From NCBI GenBank assembly GCA_009929315.1, contig SAAS01000005.1, forward strand, positions 62,001 to 126,000: 64,000 nucleotides of DNA, given 5' to 3'. How positions within the stretch are numbered: position 1 is the first letter of the stretch; each line of letters starts with the position of its first letter. The notes under the pieces are model-generated. The model was not told the origin of the DNA. It worked only from the letters and a program-made list of their open reading frames with translations, and ran no database searches. Made by a program: the position numbers and the translations under genes. This DNA comes from Clostridia bacterium. GTDB taxonomy: Bacteria > Bacillota > Clostridia > Oscillospirales > Oscillospiraceae. Shown here in pieces: positions 17,546-26,992 of this stretch.

Positions 17546-19306
17546 TCAGCTTCTTTTGAGCTCGGAAACGAGCTTTTCATCGGCGGAAACAATGAGGGTT
17601 TTATAGTCTGTGTAGATTACGGCACCCGGCATTGAGCCTGACGGTTTTTTTACAAAGCGCACCTGAGTGTAGTCAACGGGAATTTTTCCGCCGTCCCTAC
17701 CCTGCGAATAATATGCCGCAAGTGTCCCCGCCTCAAAAAGTGTTTTCTCATCCGGTTCGGCTCCGTCACAGCTTATTATTACATGGCTGCCGTGAATTTT
17801 CTGAACATGAAGCCAGACGTCCGTTCGCCTCGCCGTCTTTGTGGTGAGCTTATCATTCTGACTGTTATTTTTCCCGACAAGGATTTCGATTCCGGTGCTT
17901 GATATGAAGCGCAGCGGAGCGCTTTCCTTAACCTTTTCGTTTTTGCCTGTTTTTTGGGTTTTGATAAAGCCCGAGTCCGTCAGTTCTCGACGGATTTCTA
18001 TAAGGTCACGCTCGCTCTCGCACCTTGATATTTCATCCAAAACGCTCTGAAGATAGCTTTCCTCTTTTTCGTTCTTTTCGATGAGCTCACCGAGATACTT
18101 TTGAGCGGTTTTTGCCTTGTTGTACTCTTTATAATAAGCCGCCGCGTTCTGCTGCGGCGTTTTCAGCTCGTCCAGCTTAATCATTATTTTGGGGCAGCTT
18201 TCCTCAAAATAATCGTCCGCTTCAAGGTGGCTGTCGCCCTTTCGAATGCGGTAAAGATTCGCCGTAATGAGGTCGCCGTATTTACGGCTCTCATCACGCC
18301 GCTGTGTTTTTAAAAGCTCCTCGTGCCTTGCCGCGAGCTTTCTCACCGTTCGCTCGTGGGCACTTTTAACCGACTTAAATAGGGTCTGCGCTTTGCGTTT
18401 AATCAGTTCCTGCTTGTCACGTTTTGTGAAAAATTCCTCCAGCAGAGATGAGAAATCGGGGAATCTCTTTGTTGTCGCCGCGTTTTCATACTGCGCAATC
18501 GGCATAAAGGAAAAGTCAAATGGTTTCTCGTCAATAATAATCATGGTCGGCTCAAAGTCTAACTCCCCTGCTCTGGTTGCAAGCTTTTCCATGTTTTCGG
18601 CAAACGAGAATCTTTGCCCGTCTGAAAGCTCCGCAATCAGCTTTGAGGTCTCACCCGTTGCTGCATAACAAATTTCACGGCAGCAGAGCGGAGACAAGCC
18701 CGAAAAGCTGTCCATCAGCCACTTATCAGCCTTATTTTCCGACTCCGCCTTTTTCCAGAGCGCCTGACGTTCCTCTGAGGAAAGCGCGAAAAAGCCCGGC
18801 TTTTCCTGCTTTGGAGGCAAACGGTAAAATAGCCCGGGCATCAGCTGCCTGAGGCTGCTCATATCCCCGTCCACTCGGCGCAGGCAGTCGATTATTAAGC
18901 CCTCCGCACCAGTCAGTATAATATTTGCGTTCCGCCCCATCATCTCGACTATGAGTTGTTTTTTTGCTTCCATGCCCATTTCATCGCGCGTGTCGAGGTC
19001 AAAAATGAGCATACGCTCCATGTCCGGCTGGCTAATTTCCGCAATTCTCGCGCCGACAAGGTGCTTACGAAGAAGCATGCAGAACATCGGGGGTGACTGG
19101 GGGTTTTCGTAGCTTTCGTTAATAAAGTGCACTCTGGCCGTTCCCGAGCCCGAAGAGAGCAGAAGTTTTTCATTCAGACCGTTTCCGCGAATCGAGAGAA
19201 TCAGCGTGTCTCGGGAGGGCTGTTGAACCTTATCTATTTTTGTACCGACAAGCCTTACTTTAAGCTCGTTTGCCAGTGCGTAAATTGTTACTGCGTCAAG
19301 AGGCAT
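17546..19306 (-). CDS. rqcH: Ribosome quality control protein RqcH (NFACT/FbpA family)
   Basis: RqcH binds stalled 50S subunits and recruits tRNA-Ala to add alanine tails to the nascent chain. The 586-residue protein has the NFACT-N domain (AVTIYALANELKVRLVGTKIDK), a central coiled coil (about 290-430, Lys/Glu/Arg-rich) and the NFACT-R domain (TDVWLHVQKIHGSHVII). The ATG at 19306 has GGAAGGAAGGGG upstream; an upstream extension to 19408 covers unconserved residues. Older annotation calls the family fibronectin-binding protein. Confidence 0.9.
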   Translation of the reverse strand: MPLDAVTIYALANELKVRLVGTKIDKVQQPSRDTLILSIRGNGLNEKLLLSSGSGTARVHFINESYENPQSPPMFCMLLRKHLVGARIAEISQPDMERMLIFDLDTRDEMGMEAKKQLIVEMMGRNANIILTGAEGLIIDCLRRVDGDMSSLRQLMPGLFYRLPPKQEKPGFFALSSEERQALWKKAESENKADKWLMDSFSGLSPLCCREICYAATGETSKLIAELSDGQRFSFAENMEKLATRAGELDFEPTMIIIDEKPFDFSFMPIAQYENAATTKRFPDFSSLLEEFFTKRDKQELIKRKAQTLFKSVKSAHERTVRKLAARHEELLKTQRRDESRKYGDLITANLYRIRKGDSHLEADDYFEESCPKIMIKLDELKTPQQNAAAYYKEYNKAKTAQKYLGELIEKNEKEESYLQSVLDEISRCESERDLIEIRRELTDSGFIKTQKTGKNEKVKESAPLRFISSTGIEILVGKNNSQNDKLTTKTARRTDVWLHVQKIHGSHVIISCDGAEPDEKTLFEAGTLAAYYSQGRDGGKIPVDYTQVRFVKKPSGSMPGAVIYTDYKTLIVSADEKLVSELKRS

Positions 19307-19417
19307 CTGCTTCCCCTTCCTTCCATGTTTTCTTTGCTCAAATGACTTTAGTCCGGAAGGGTCATTTGTGCATGCGTTGCGGTTGCCCGAAGGGCGAGCA
19401 ATACGCACTATAAATCA

Positions 19418-19449
19418 GATTAAGTTTGAAACTTGTTTCAAACTTAATC
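19418..19449. repeat. Inverted repeat at the end of mrnC
   Basis: A perfect 15-base inverted repeat (19418-19432 with 19435-19449) overlaps the mrnC stop codon. It folds as a long AT-rich hairpin on the minus-strand transcript. There is no clear T-tract, so it may protect the mRNA 3' end more than terminate. Confidence 0.5.
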
Positions 19450-19845
19450 CTCCACAATCAGTCCGAAGAGCTCGTTTATTCTATCCCTTTCGCCCTTTAA
19501 ATAGAGGTAACCGAAAAGGGTCTCGAGCCCAGTTGCGGCGTGGTAATCGGAGCTGTCCGCGTTTTTGGGAACAGAGTTTACCTTCGCGTTTCGCCCGCGT
19601 TTAAACGCCGTCAGCTCTGCTTCAGTCAGTTTCGGCATTATCTTCTCCGCCGCTTTTGCCTGCGCGGGTGCGCGTACAAAACTGACTGTTTGATTATGCA
19701 GCCCCTTAGAGGTGGTTTTGCCGTTTGCGCAAAGCCAGGTGCGGACAAGAAGTTCATAAACGCCGTCGCCTATATGGGCAAGCCCCAGAACGCTTATGCT
19801 CTGGAGCTGCTGCTGATTTAATTGTAAACCCAGATAGTCTTTCAT
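19444..19845 (-). CDS. mrnC: Mini-ribonuclease III
   Basis: Mini-III is an RNase III-like nuclease without a dsRNA-binding domain that matures 23S rRNA ends in Firmicutes. The 133-residue protein has the catalytic-domain motif LGLAHIGDGVYELLVRTW (about residues 20-37) and the second acidic region in YHAATGLETLFGYLYL (about 102-117). Length and motifs match the family. It lies between rqcH and spoIIIE; in B. subtilis mrnC is beside cysS, so the context differs. Confidence 0.9.
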   Translation of the reverse strand: MKDYLGLQLNQQQLQSISVLGLAHIGDGVYELLVRTWLCANGKTTSKGLHNQTVSFVRAPAQAKAAEKIMPKLTEAELTAFKRGRNAKVNSVPKNADSSDYHAATGLETLFGYLYLKGERDRINELFGLIVED

Positions 19846-19886
19846 ATATTCTTTGTGCCTTTCGGAAAATACAGGTGATTTTAACG

Positions 19887-19914
19887 CGGGGCTCTCGGAA
19901 AACCGAAAGCCCCG
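19887..19914 (-). terminator. Terminator after spoIIIE
   Basis: A 12-bp GC-rich stem (19887-19898 with 19903-19914, one wobble), loop TTTT, 11 bases after the spoIIIE stop. The T-tract is weak. Confidence 0.6.
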
Positions 19915-19925
19915 AAATTTAAGTA

Positions 19926-22556
19926 TTAGTCCTTCCAGTCGTCTGCCGGAGCATCAATGTATTCAGAGAAGCTCACCTGGTCGGAGGCCTTGCCCAGCCG
20001 CGAAAAGCTCTGCGCGGACTGCATTTCCTGCCACTGCTGTTTTGTTATAAGAACCTGGCGCGGCTTTGAGCCCTCAAACGGACCCACAACACCGATTTCC
20101 TCCATCTGGTCAACTATTCTTGCAGCTCTGGCGTAGCCGAGCTTAAGCCTGCGCTGGAGCATAGAAACGGAGGCCTGTTTGGTTTCAAAAATAACGTCAA
20201 CCGCCTGCGAGAGCATCTCGTCGTAATCGCTGCCGGCATCGGCTGTGTCCTGCTTTTCGCTCTCAGTCGCCGGTGCTTTATCCTCGGCGGCTTTCTCGAT
20301 TTGAGCAAGTATATCCTCGCTGTAAACAACCTGCGCGCCCTCTTTGACGAAGCTTATTACCCTCTCACGCTCCTCGTCGGACACAAAAGCGCCCTGAATG
20401 CGAACGGGCTTTCCGACGCCGAGAGGTGAATAGAGCATATCGCCCGCACCGATGAGCTTTTCAGCACCTGAATTGTCAAGAATAATACGGCTTTCCATCG
20501 CGGAGGAAACCGCAAAAGCGATTCGGCTCGGGATATTCGCCTTCATAAGACCCGTGATAACGTCGGCGGACGGGCGCTGCGTTGCGATAACAAGGTGCAT
20601 GCCCGCGGCACGTCCCATTTGGGCCACTCGGCAAACGCTCTCTTCAACCTCTTTTGAGGCGACAAGCATAAGGTCGGCAAGCTCGTCTATAACAATTACA
20701 ACTCTCGGAAGTGTCTGCCCGAAGATCGACTTCTGGTGAGCATTATAGCCCATTAGGTCACGTACGCCCGTTTCGGAAAACAGCCTGTATCTCTTGAGCA
20801 TTTCGACAACCGCCCATTGCAGTGCGCCCGCCGCCTTTTTCGGGTCGGTTACGACGGGAACAAATAAATGCGGTATGCCGTTATAAACACCCAGCTCGAC
20901 CATTTTCGGGTCGATCATGATAAGGCGGACTTCCTCGGGCGTTGACTTAAATAAAAGGCTCAAGATAAGAGAATTCATGCAAACGGATTTGCCGGAGCCG
21001 GTAGTTCCCGCAATCAGAAGGTGCGGAAGCTTTGCGATATTGCCGACAATTGCGTTGCCGCTTATATCCTCTCCGATTGCGAAGCTGAGCTTTGATTGCG
21101 CCGCTTTGAAAGCGGGTGAATCGATTATATCGTGCAGGTAAACCATACTGATGAGCTTATTCGGAACCTCAATTCCGACTGTTGAAATTTTATCGGGTAT
21201 GGGTGCGATTCTAACGCTTGTTACGCCCAGGGAAAGCGCAAGGTCGCCCGCAAGATTTGTAAGCTTGGCAAGCTTGACGCCCTGTTCAAGCTCAAGGTCA
21301 TAGCGCGTTACGGTCGGCCCGCGGGTTATGCCCGTTATGGTTCCGTTTACGCCGAAGCTGCGTATAGTGCTCTCAAGTCTCTCGCGGTTTAATGTTACTT
21401 CTTCTCTGCCGTCGACATTGCTTCTGCTTGCGGTGGTGAGCATGGAAACCGACGGGAACCTGTAAACTTCGGCGCTCTCCTCGAGGGATTTCTTTATGGT
21501 TTTGGCAATCTCCTCGGTTTCGGCCTCCACCTCGTCGTGTGTAAGCTTCTTAATAGCGGCGGAAGTACCTGCGCCCGAATCCGCGTTTTCGCTTGAAATC
21601 TGGGAAATTCCCGCGACAGCCGCCGCCTCCGCAACGGAGAGCGGTTTTACATTTTCGGTGGGCATTGTATGCTTTTGCCCCTTAAGTCCGAAGAAAGAGG
21701 GCTTTTCGCTCCCTTGTGACAATACCTGGTCGGGCGTTTTAACTCGAGGTTTTGTGTTGAAGAATCCGACTTTCTCCTCAACATAGTTTTCGTTATGATT
21801 ATTTGCTTCATCTAAGGGTATATCTATGGCTCTCAGGTTCTTTTTAACTTCAGGAGCCGATATTTTTGCGCTGTTTTGCGCGGTGCTCATCGGAACCGTT
21901 TTCCCTGTTACCGGAACAGCTTCGGGCAGCGGCTCATATTCTCTGCGGTTGCGGTAGTATTTTATTAGCTTCGGTACGGTCAGCCCCACTGAACTGAGCG
22001 CAAAGAATATAAAGGCTAAAACAAACACGGGCGCTGCCCCGTAAATGCTCACCGCGGATTTGAGTCCCATGGCGAGAAGCCCGGAGAGCACACCGCCGCT
22101 TGTCAGCTCGGCGCCGCTTTTATAGAGCTCCGTAATGACTGATTTTGAGAATACAATGTCCGCGCCCGCGGAGAAAATGTGGAAAATCGACCCCAGTAAT
22201 AATGGAGCCAAAAGTGAGGAAATCACCCTGAAAGCGACGGGCTTGCCTTTACTGAAAAACAGTGTACAGGCGCACACGAGTAAGGCCGGCGGAAGAATGT
22301 AATAACCCCAGCCTATCATCCCCTTAATAAAGCCGAAAAAGTAAGTAATAAACCAGCCCTCAACCTCGAAGTAGCCGATAAACGAAAACAGGCTCAGGCA
22401 GAGGCATATCGTTCCGCCAATACCGCGCTTAGCGGTGCTCCCCATTTTTTTGCGCTGTGAAACGGCGGATGCTTTGGAGTTTGCAGCTTTTTTTGCAGGG
22501 CTTTTTTTCTTTGCCGCCGAGGGCGACGAGGAGGATTTTTTTGTCGTTTGTGCCAT
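19926..22556 (-). CDS. spoIIIE: FtsK/SpoIIIE-family DNA translocase
   Basis: A membrane-anchored DNA pump that moves chromosomes through division or sporulation septa. The 876-residue protein has a Lys/Ser/Ala-rich N-terminus, four hydrophobic segments (about 48-70, 78-100, 110-130, 150-195) and a linker. The motor has Walker A GTTGSGKS at 517-524 and Walker B VVIVIDELADLM near 625. The C-terminal gamma winged helix (about 805-865) reads polar DNA sequence signals. Which of FtsK or SpoIIIE roles it serves cannot be told from sequence alone. Confidence 0.93.
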   Translation of the reverse strand: MAQTTKKSSSSPSAAKKKSPAKKAANSKASAVSQRKKMGSTAKRGIGGTICLCLSLFSFIGYFEVEGWFITYFFGFIKGMIGWGYYILPPALLVCACTLFFSKGKPVAFRVISSLLAPLLLGSIFHIFSAGADIVFSKSVITELYKSGAELTSGGVLSGLLAMGLKSAVSIYGAAPVFVLAFIFFALSSVGLTVPKLIKYYRNRREYEPLPEAVPVTGKTVPMSTAQNSAKISAPEVKKNLRAIDIPLDEANNHNENYVEEKVGFFNTKPRVKTPDQVLSQGSEKPSFFGLKGQKHTMPTENVKPLSVAEAAAVAGISQISSENADSGAGTSAAIKKLTHDEVEAETEEIAKTIKKSLEESAEVYRFPSVSMLTTASRSNVDGREEVTLNRERLESTIRSFGVNGTITGITRGPTVTRYDLELEQGVKLAKLTNLAGDLALSLGVTSVRIAPIPDKISTVGIEVPNKLISMVYLHDIIDSPAFKAAQSKLSFAIGEDISGNAIVGNIAKLPHLLIAGTTGSGKSVCMNSLILSLLFKSTPEEVRLIMIDPKMVELGVYNGIPHLFVPVVTDPKKAAGALQWAVVEMLKRYRLFSETGVRDLMGYNAHQKSIFGQTLPRVVIVIDELADLMLVASKEVEESVCRVAQMGRAAGMHLVIATQRPSADVITGLMKANIPSRIAFAVSSAMESRIILDNSGAEKLIGAGDMLYSPLGVGKPVRIQGAFVSDEERERVISFVKEGAQVVYSEDILAQIEKAAEDKAPATESEKQDTADAGSDYDEMLSQAVDVIFETKQASVSMLQRRLKLGYARAARIVDQMEEIGVVGPFEGSKPRQVLITKQQWQEMQSAQSFSRLGKASDQVSFSEYIDAPADDWKD

Positions 22557-22572
22557 TAAAAGTCACTCCATA

Positions 22573-23400
22573 TCAAAGAATAATCGTCAGCACGATAGTC
22601 ACAATTCCTGCCGCAAAGCAGTAATAACAGAATTTCCCGAATTTTCCCTTTTGGGCGAGCATTTTAACGATCTTAATGGAAAAGTAGCCTGTTATGCCCG
22701 CAATCGCCATACCCAGAAGATAGGCCGGGATATTTGCAGTATCTATCCCCTCTTGAACGGCATCCGCAAAACTTACCAGCACAGCACCGAGAACCGCGGG
22801 CAGGGACATAAGGAAGGAGAATTTAACTGCGAAGGAGCGGTTTAACCCAACCGCCATACCGCCTGTGATTGTCGAGCCCGAACGGGAAATACCGGGGAGG
22901 GTCGCAATCGCCTGCACAAGACCGATTTTCAGCGCGTCGCCGACAGTCATGTTCTTCTCGGTCTTTTTTCCGTTGCGCATGCGGTCGGAAAGAAGCAGTA
23001 TTGCTCCTGTAATCAGGAAGGCAACTCCGATGAAATAAGTGCTGCCCGAAAGCTTGTCAATATAGGACTTGAAAGGAAGAACGATTATAAGCGGGAGCGT
23101 TGCAATGATGATCATGAGCACCAGTCGGCGAGCGGGCTTTGGCTCGCCCTCGTCAGGCTTCGGATGGCGCATATCTTTTATAAAGCCGATTGCCTCGTTT
23201 ATCATGTCGACAATATCTTTACGAAAGACTATGCAGATTGAAATAAGTGTTGCAAGGTGCAGCAGCACGTCAAATAGGGTATCCACCTCGCCGACACCAA
23301 AAAGGTTCTGCAATACAGCAAGATGTCCCGAGCTGGAAATAGGCAGAAATTCGGCAATACCCTGTATTAAACCCAATAACGCCGCAAATAGTAGTGACAT
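22573..23400 (-). CDS. uppP: Undecaprenyl-diphosphatase
   Basis: UppP (BacA) dephosphorylates undecaprenyl diphosphate outside the membrane so that the lipid carrier can be reused for cell wall synthesis; it also confers bacitracin tolerance. The 275-residue protein shows the two catalytic motifs, GLIQGIAEFLPISSSGH near the N-terminus and LPGISRSGSTI near 170, among seven to eight hydrophobic segments. GGAGG precedes the ATG. It lies 16 bases upstream of spoIIIE and is probably co-transcribed with it. Confidence 0.95.
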   Translation of the reverse strand: MSLLFAALLGLIQGIAEFLPISSSGHLAVLQNLFGVGEVDTLFDVLLHLATLISICIVFRKDIVDMINEAIGFIKDMRHPKPDEGEPKPARRLVLMIIIATLPLIIVLPFKSYIDKLSGSTYFIGVAFLITGAILLLSDRMRNGKKTEKNMTVGDALKIGLVQAIATLPGISRSGSTITGGMAVGLNRSFAVKFSFLMSLPAVLGAVLVSFADAVQEGIDTANIPAYLLGMAIAGITGYFSIKIVKMLAQKGKFGKFCYYCFAAGIVTIVLTIIL

Positions 23401-23512
23401 TTAAACCTCCAAAAATGAACCTTCGGGATTTGCCCCGGCAGTCCTATAATATGTCGGATAAAATACTGACATTATCAATATTAGTTTTTAATAAAATCCG
23501 ATGCGCAGACTC

Positions 23513-24484
23513 TTATGTTGAAACGGTTTTTTTGTTTTTTCTGTGAGAACGGCGATGTCTTGACGGGTGAGCCTTTGAGCTGAAGTATTCCTCCATCTCC
23601 GCATCCGCCTTGTACATAATGCGGTTAACCGTCCACGTGTCGTCCTCGGCACTGCGGAACTTAAGACGCACGAGAAACTTTCCGTGCACTCTGCATTCGC
23701 AAAGCGTCATGTATCTCTTATCGCCCTGATTCACCCAGCGTCCACACTTAAGGTGCTCTTCGCAGACGGGGCAATGCGGCGACGATATGAGCTTATCCTC
23801 AAAGGCATCGTTTCTCTCAACATATCCCGTAAATGCTCTGTGCTCAACGGCATCGGCGGATTTTCCGCTTTCCTGATCGGAGCAAATACGCGTTGCCAAC
23901 ACTTTAGATGCCGCCTCATAGTTTTCTATCCCCAGCTTTAGGTCAAGCTTCGAGCACACTTTGGCGGTATTGTAGGCATCACCAAGAGCATCGTGAGCAA
24001 TGCGCGTCTGCTCGATTTCAAAGTGCTCCATGGCGGTGGAAAGCCCTGTCTGGTTTCGTCCCGCCTGTGTCTGGATATTGTAGATAACCTGTAGGTTTAC
24101 CCATCTGTCTATCCAGTCCCAATCAAGGTCGTGAATAATGATGTTCTGCTCCATAATTGCCTTGTCATCGCTTCCCCAGGTAAGGAAGGTGCAGTTCTCT
24201 CCGCACCACTCACGGAACTTGGTAAAGGCTTCCTTAAAGCTGACGCCGCCCTGCAGTCTTTCCTTGTCGAAGCCCGTAAGCTTCTCAACCTTGTAGTGCA
24301 TGCGTTTAAAATATATCGGCTTTACGTCGATCTGAAATTCGTCACCAGGCATAAAATCATCCGTTAACTTAACTGCTCCGATTTGGATTATCTCTCCCCT
24401 TAAATGAATCGGAAGCTTATTGAAAACGGCAGATTGTGAGGACATGGCTTGATTCCACTCCATATCCATTACAACAAAGCCCAT
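23513..24484 (-). CDS. DEDDh 3'-5' exonuclease with a Zn-ribbon-like C-terminus
   Basis: A 323-residue RNase T/DnaQ-type exonuclease. The DEDDh residues are visible: DMEW (D7, E9), an acidic residue in the TWGSDD segment and HDALGDA near 164-170. The class resembles ERI1/KapD. The C-terminal part has spaced cysteines (CPVCEEHLKCGRW, then TLCECRVHG) that could bind zinc, and ends in a very basic tail (HPSRHRRSHRKNKK), both suggesting nucleic acid binding. The substrate (RNA or DNA) is unknown. A promoter about 300 bases upstream implies a long leader. Confidence 0.8.
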   Translation of the reverse strand: MGFVVMDMEWNQAMSSQSAVFNKLPIHLRGEIIQIGAVKLTDDFMPGDEFQIDVKPIYFKRMHYKVEKLTGFDKERLQGGVSFKEAFTKFREWCGENCTFLTWGSDDKAIMEQNIIIHDLDWDWIDRWVNLQVIYNIQTQAGRNQTGLSTAMEHFEIEQTRIAHDALGDAYNTAKVCSKLDLKLGIENYEAASKVLATRICSDQESGKSADAVEHRAFTGYVERNDAFEDKLISSPHCPVCEEHLKCGRWVNQGDKRYMTLCECRVHGKFLVRLKFRSAEDDTWTVNRIMYKADAEMEEYFSSKAHPSRHRRSHRKNKKTVST

Positions 24485-24775
24485 TTATTAACCCATCCCT
24501 TTCGGTGTTTATAAGAAAAAGGAGCATAAGTTCCTTTAATTTCGGTTCAAAACCACTATATTGAGCAAATGCCGATTAAGGGCATAATCTGACAATTTGT
24601 TATTGTATCACATATTTTGCAAGAATAACAGACTTTTTCGCCCGCTTTGCTGTTTTTTCTCTTTCTGTCAAAACTTCTGATAAATAACAAAATGCTGTTC
24701 TGTTCACAAAGCTGTGCTGATAACCATAGTATCGGTCAGGCACAATATAACATAAGATATTTTACGGCATATTTT
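24485..24775 (-). other. Long untranslated leader of the exonuclease gene
   Basis: No coding region is seen in these 291 bases. They lie downstream of a good minus-strand promoter (24782-24810) and contain a second possible start with an extended -10 (TGATACAAT, near 24605). I do not recognise a riboswitch and see only weak hairpins. It could be a leader or encode a small RNA. Confidence 0.35.
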
Positions 24776-24781
24776 TCTTCT

Positions 24782-24810
24782 ATAATAATATTATGTCAAC
24801 CCGATGTCAA
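24782..24810 (-). promoter_or_regulatory. Promoter upstream of the exonuclease gene
   Basis: Minus-strand TTGACA (24805-24810), a 17-base spacer and TATTAT (24782-24787). A second TTGACA lies within the spacer. Transcription would start near 24775. Confidence 0.65.
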
Positions 24811-24836
24811 CACAAATATAGATTTTTGAGTAAAGC

Positions 24837-24864
24837 GAGCCTTCGGCGACAGTGCCGAAGGCTC
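24837..24864 (-). terminator. Terminator after pepD
   Basis: An 11-bp GC-rich stem (24837-24847 with 24854-24864), 6-base loop, 19 bases past the pepD stop. Only GCTTTACTC follows, so the T-tract is imperfect. Confidence 0.6.
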
Positions 24865-24883
24865 AGCTCAAATAGAATAACAA

Positions 24884-26311
24884 TTACTTCGCGAGCTTTT
24901 CAAGTATGCTCTGCGTGAGAGTCCATGTTCTTTCGATAGAAGCGATATTTGTCCGCTCCCTGGGCGTGTGAACGTCCTGCATTATCGGTCCGTAAGAAAT
25001 TATGTCAACCCCATCCAACTTCTCGTCAAAGTATCCGCATTCAAGTCCCGCGTGTATGGCGCAGGTTTTCGCTTTCTCGTGATAAAGTTCCTCGTAAGCC
25101 GACATTGCGACTTCACGCAGGGGGGATTTTGCTTTGTATTCCCATTGCGGGTAGTCGGCGCTGCAAACGCTCTCTCCGCCCGAAAGCGCCGCAACAGACG
25201 CGTATCTTTCACGCATTTCCTTTTTGCGGCTGCCCACGGAGCTGCGCGAAGTTGAAATTACTGAAAGTTCATTTTCGTATTTGTTGATTAGCCCCGGATT
25301 CGACGAAGTTTCAACCAGATTCGGAACATCGAAGCTCATTGCCATTACTCCGCAGGGCAGCAGCGTCAGTGCGCTTACAGCTCTTTTTCTGCTTTGTTCG
25401 TCATAGCAGGAAGCGCTCTGCTTCTCCCCGACTGTAAGCCCGATCGTTAAGGTATCGCGTGTTCCAAGTTCCCGTATGAAATCGCTTTCCATTTCCCTAA
25501 TGCGAGCCTGCACGCTTTGAAGCTTATCTTCCTCGACAAAAAGCTCGGCTGTTGCGTTGTTGCAGATAGCGTTGGTTTTGCCGATTGCCTCAAGTGAGGA
25601 AAGGTGCGCATCGCTTCCGAGCATAGAAAGCACTCTCGCCATTAAAGTTATGGCGTTTCCCCTGCCCTCGTTAATCTCCATTCCCGAATGTCCGCCGACA
25701 AGTCCGCCGATTTTGACTTTAAGCGGATAAAGTCCCTCAACCGTTTCGCGGGTTATCGGAATTTTAATCTCATTTCTGAAAGCTCCGGCACAGCTTGTGT
25801 AAAAGGTTCCCTCGTCCTCAGTGTCTATATTGAGCATATATTTGCCCTTCAGCCGCGAATAGTCGAGATAGCCCGCCCCGACAAGTCCGACCTCTTCGGA
25901 ACTTGTGAAAACCGCCTCGATATCAGGATGTAAAATTTCCTTGCCATCCAGAAGTGCAAGCGCAAAGGCAACGGCAAGTCCGTCATCCGCGCCGAGCGTT
26001 GTTCCGTCCGCTGTAATCCAGCCGTCCTTATATATTAGCCCGATTCCGTCCTCGTAGGCTCTTTTGCAGCTTTCCTCGCGCACATAAACCATGTCTGTAT
26101 GCCCTTGAATTATCACGGGCGAACAGGCGCAGTTCGGAATCGTGGAGGGCTTTTTAATTATCACATTCCAATGCTCATCGCTGTAAACCTCAAGTCCGCG
26201 CTCCTTTGCAAATGCAACAAGATATTCGCAAATTGCCTTTTCATCACCGCTTTCGCGCGGAATGCGGGAAATCTCCTCGAAAAAATGAAATACTTTCTTA
26301 GCGTCTTCCAT
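24884..26311 (-). CDS. pepD: Aminoacyl-histidine dipeptidase (M20C)
   Basis: PepD is a zinc dipeptidase with broad specificity for unblocked dipeptides such as carnosine. The 475-residue protein carries the metal-site motifs of the M20 family in order: GHTDMV (about 69-74), GADDGLAVA, TSSEEVGLVGA (catalytic Glu pair), NIDTEDEG and, near the C-terminus, HAGLECGYF. The lid domain lies between. No signal peptide, so it is cytoplasmic. It seems to be monocistronic. Confidence 0.92.
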   Translation of the reverse strand: MEDAKKVFHFFEEISRIPRESGDEKAICEYLVAFAKERGLEVYSDEHWNVIIKKPSTIPNCACSPVIIQGHTDMVYVREESCKRAYEDGIGLIYKDGWITADGTTLGADDGLAVAFALALLDGKEILHPDIEAVFTSSEEVGLVGAGYLDYSRLKGKYMLNIDTEDEGTFYTSCAGAFRNEIKIPITRETVEGLYPLKVKIGGLVGGHSGMEINEGRGNAITLMARVLSMLGSDAHLSSLEAIGKTNAICNNATAELFVEEDKLQSVQARIREMESDFIRELGTRDTLTIGLTVGEKQSASCYDEQSRKRAVSALTLLPCGVMAMSFDVPNLVETSSNPGLINKYENELSVISTSRSSVGSRKKEMRERYASVAALSGGESVCSADYPQWEYKAKSPLREVAMSAYEELYHEKAKTCAIHAGLECGYFDEKLDGVDIISYGPIMQDVHTPRERTNIASIERTWTLTQSILEKLAK

Positions 26312-26416
26312 TGCGTAATTTGTCCTTTCAGTTGCCGATAGTATTTGTCATTATATACCTATGAGCGTCTGCGCGCAATATTTCCGAAATTAAGCAAATC
26401 GGTATCATTAGTCCTT

Positions 26417-26992
26417 CTATGCTGAGGGCAGGGTCTTTTGCGTCAGGGGGCGCAGTCTTTTTGCAAGAACGGCTCCGATGATAACAAACACTACATCTAC
26501 GGGCACAAAATACAAAAACCCTGTTAGTATTAACTTTCTAACCCCGATAGGCGTTGCAAGATAGTAATTAGATATAAAATAGCAATAGGTAAGTCCGAGT
26601 GCGAAGACGGCGGCAAAGTTTGCGAAACCCGCGGTCAAATAGGTTTTCATGCTGTTCGGGCCGCGCTCCGAAATAAGTCCCGCAAGCCACGCCCCCAATG
26701 CAAAGCCCAATATGTACCCGAAGGTCGGGCGGATTATATAGTCAATGCCGCCCCCCGTTGAAAAAATTGGTACGCCCGCAAGCCCCAGAATAATATACAG
26801 GCCAACGGCGATAAGTCCTCTGCGCCTGCCGAGTAAAAGCCCCGCAAGATTTGTAAAAAGAAACTGCAGAGTAAACGGCACGGGCGATATTATTACTATC
26901 TGTATCTTTAAAAAAGCGCCGATAGCAATAAGCGCAGTGAACATAGCGCAAAGCACCATTCCTCTTGTGCTGAGTGTTTTTTCTTTCTTCAT
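26417..26992 (-). CDS. bioY: Biotin ECF transporter S component
   Basis: BioY is the substrate-binding membrane subunit of the biotin ECF transporter. The 191-residue protein has about six hydrophobic segments and the family motifs VPFTLQFLFTNLAGLLLGRRRG and GLAGVPIFSTGGGIDYIIRPTFGYILG (quoted in parts). No energy-coupling module is adjacent, so it would share EcfAAT encoded elsewhere. The start ATG overlaps the birA stop (ATGA), so the two are co-translated. Confidence 0.93.
   Translation of the reverse strand: MKKEKTLSTRGMVLCAMFTALIAIGAFLKIQIVIISPVPFTLQFLFTNLAGLLLGRRRGLIAVGLYIILGLAGVPIFSTGGGIDYIIRPTFGYILGFALGAWLAGLISERGPNSMKTYLTAGFANFAAVFALGLTYCYFISNYYLATPIGVRKLILTGFLYFVPVDVVFVIIGAVLAKRLRPLTQKTLPSA

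Noticed and set aside
19418..19449. Perfect inverted repeat as an insertion-sequence end or attachment site
   Set aside because: It is single, overlaps the mrnC stop codon and has no transposase or second copy nearby; a 3' mRNA hairpin is simpler.
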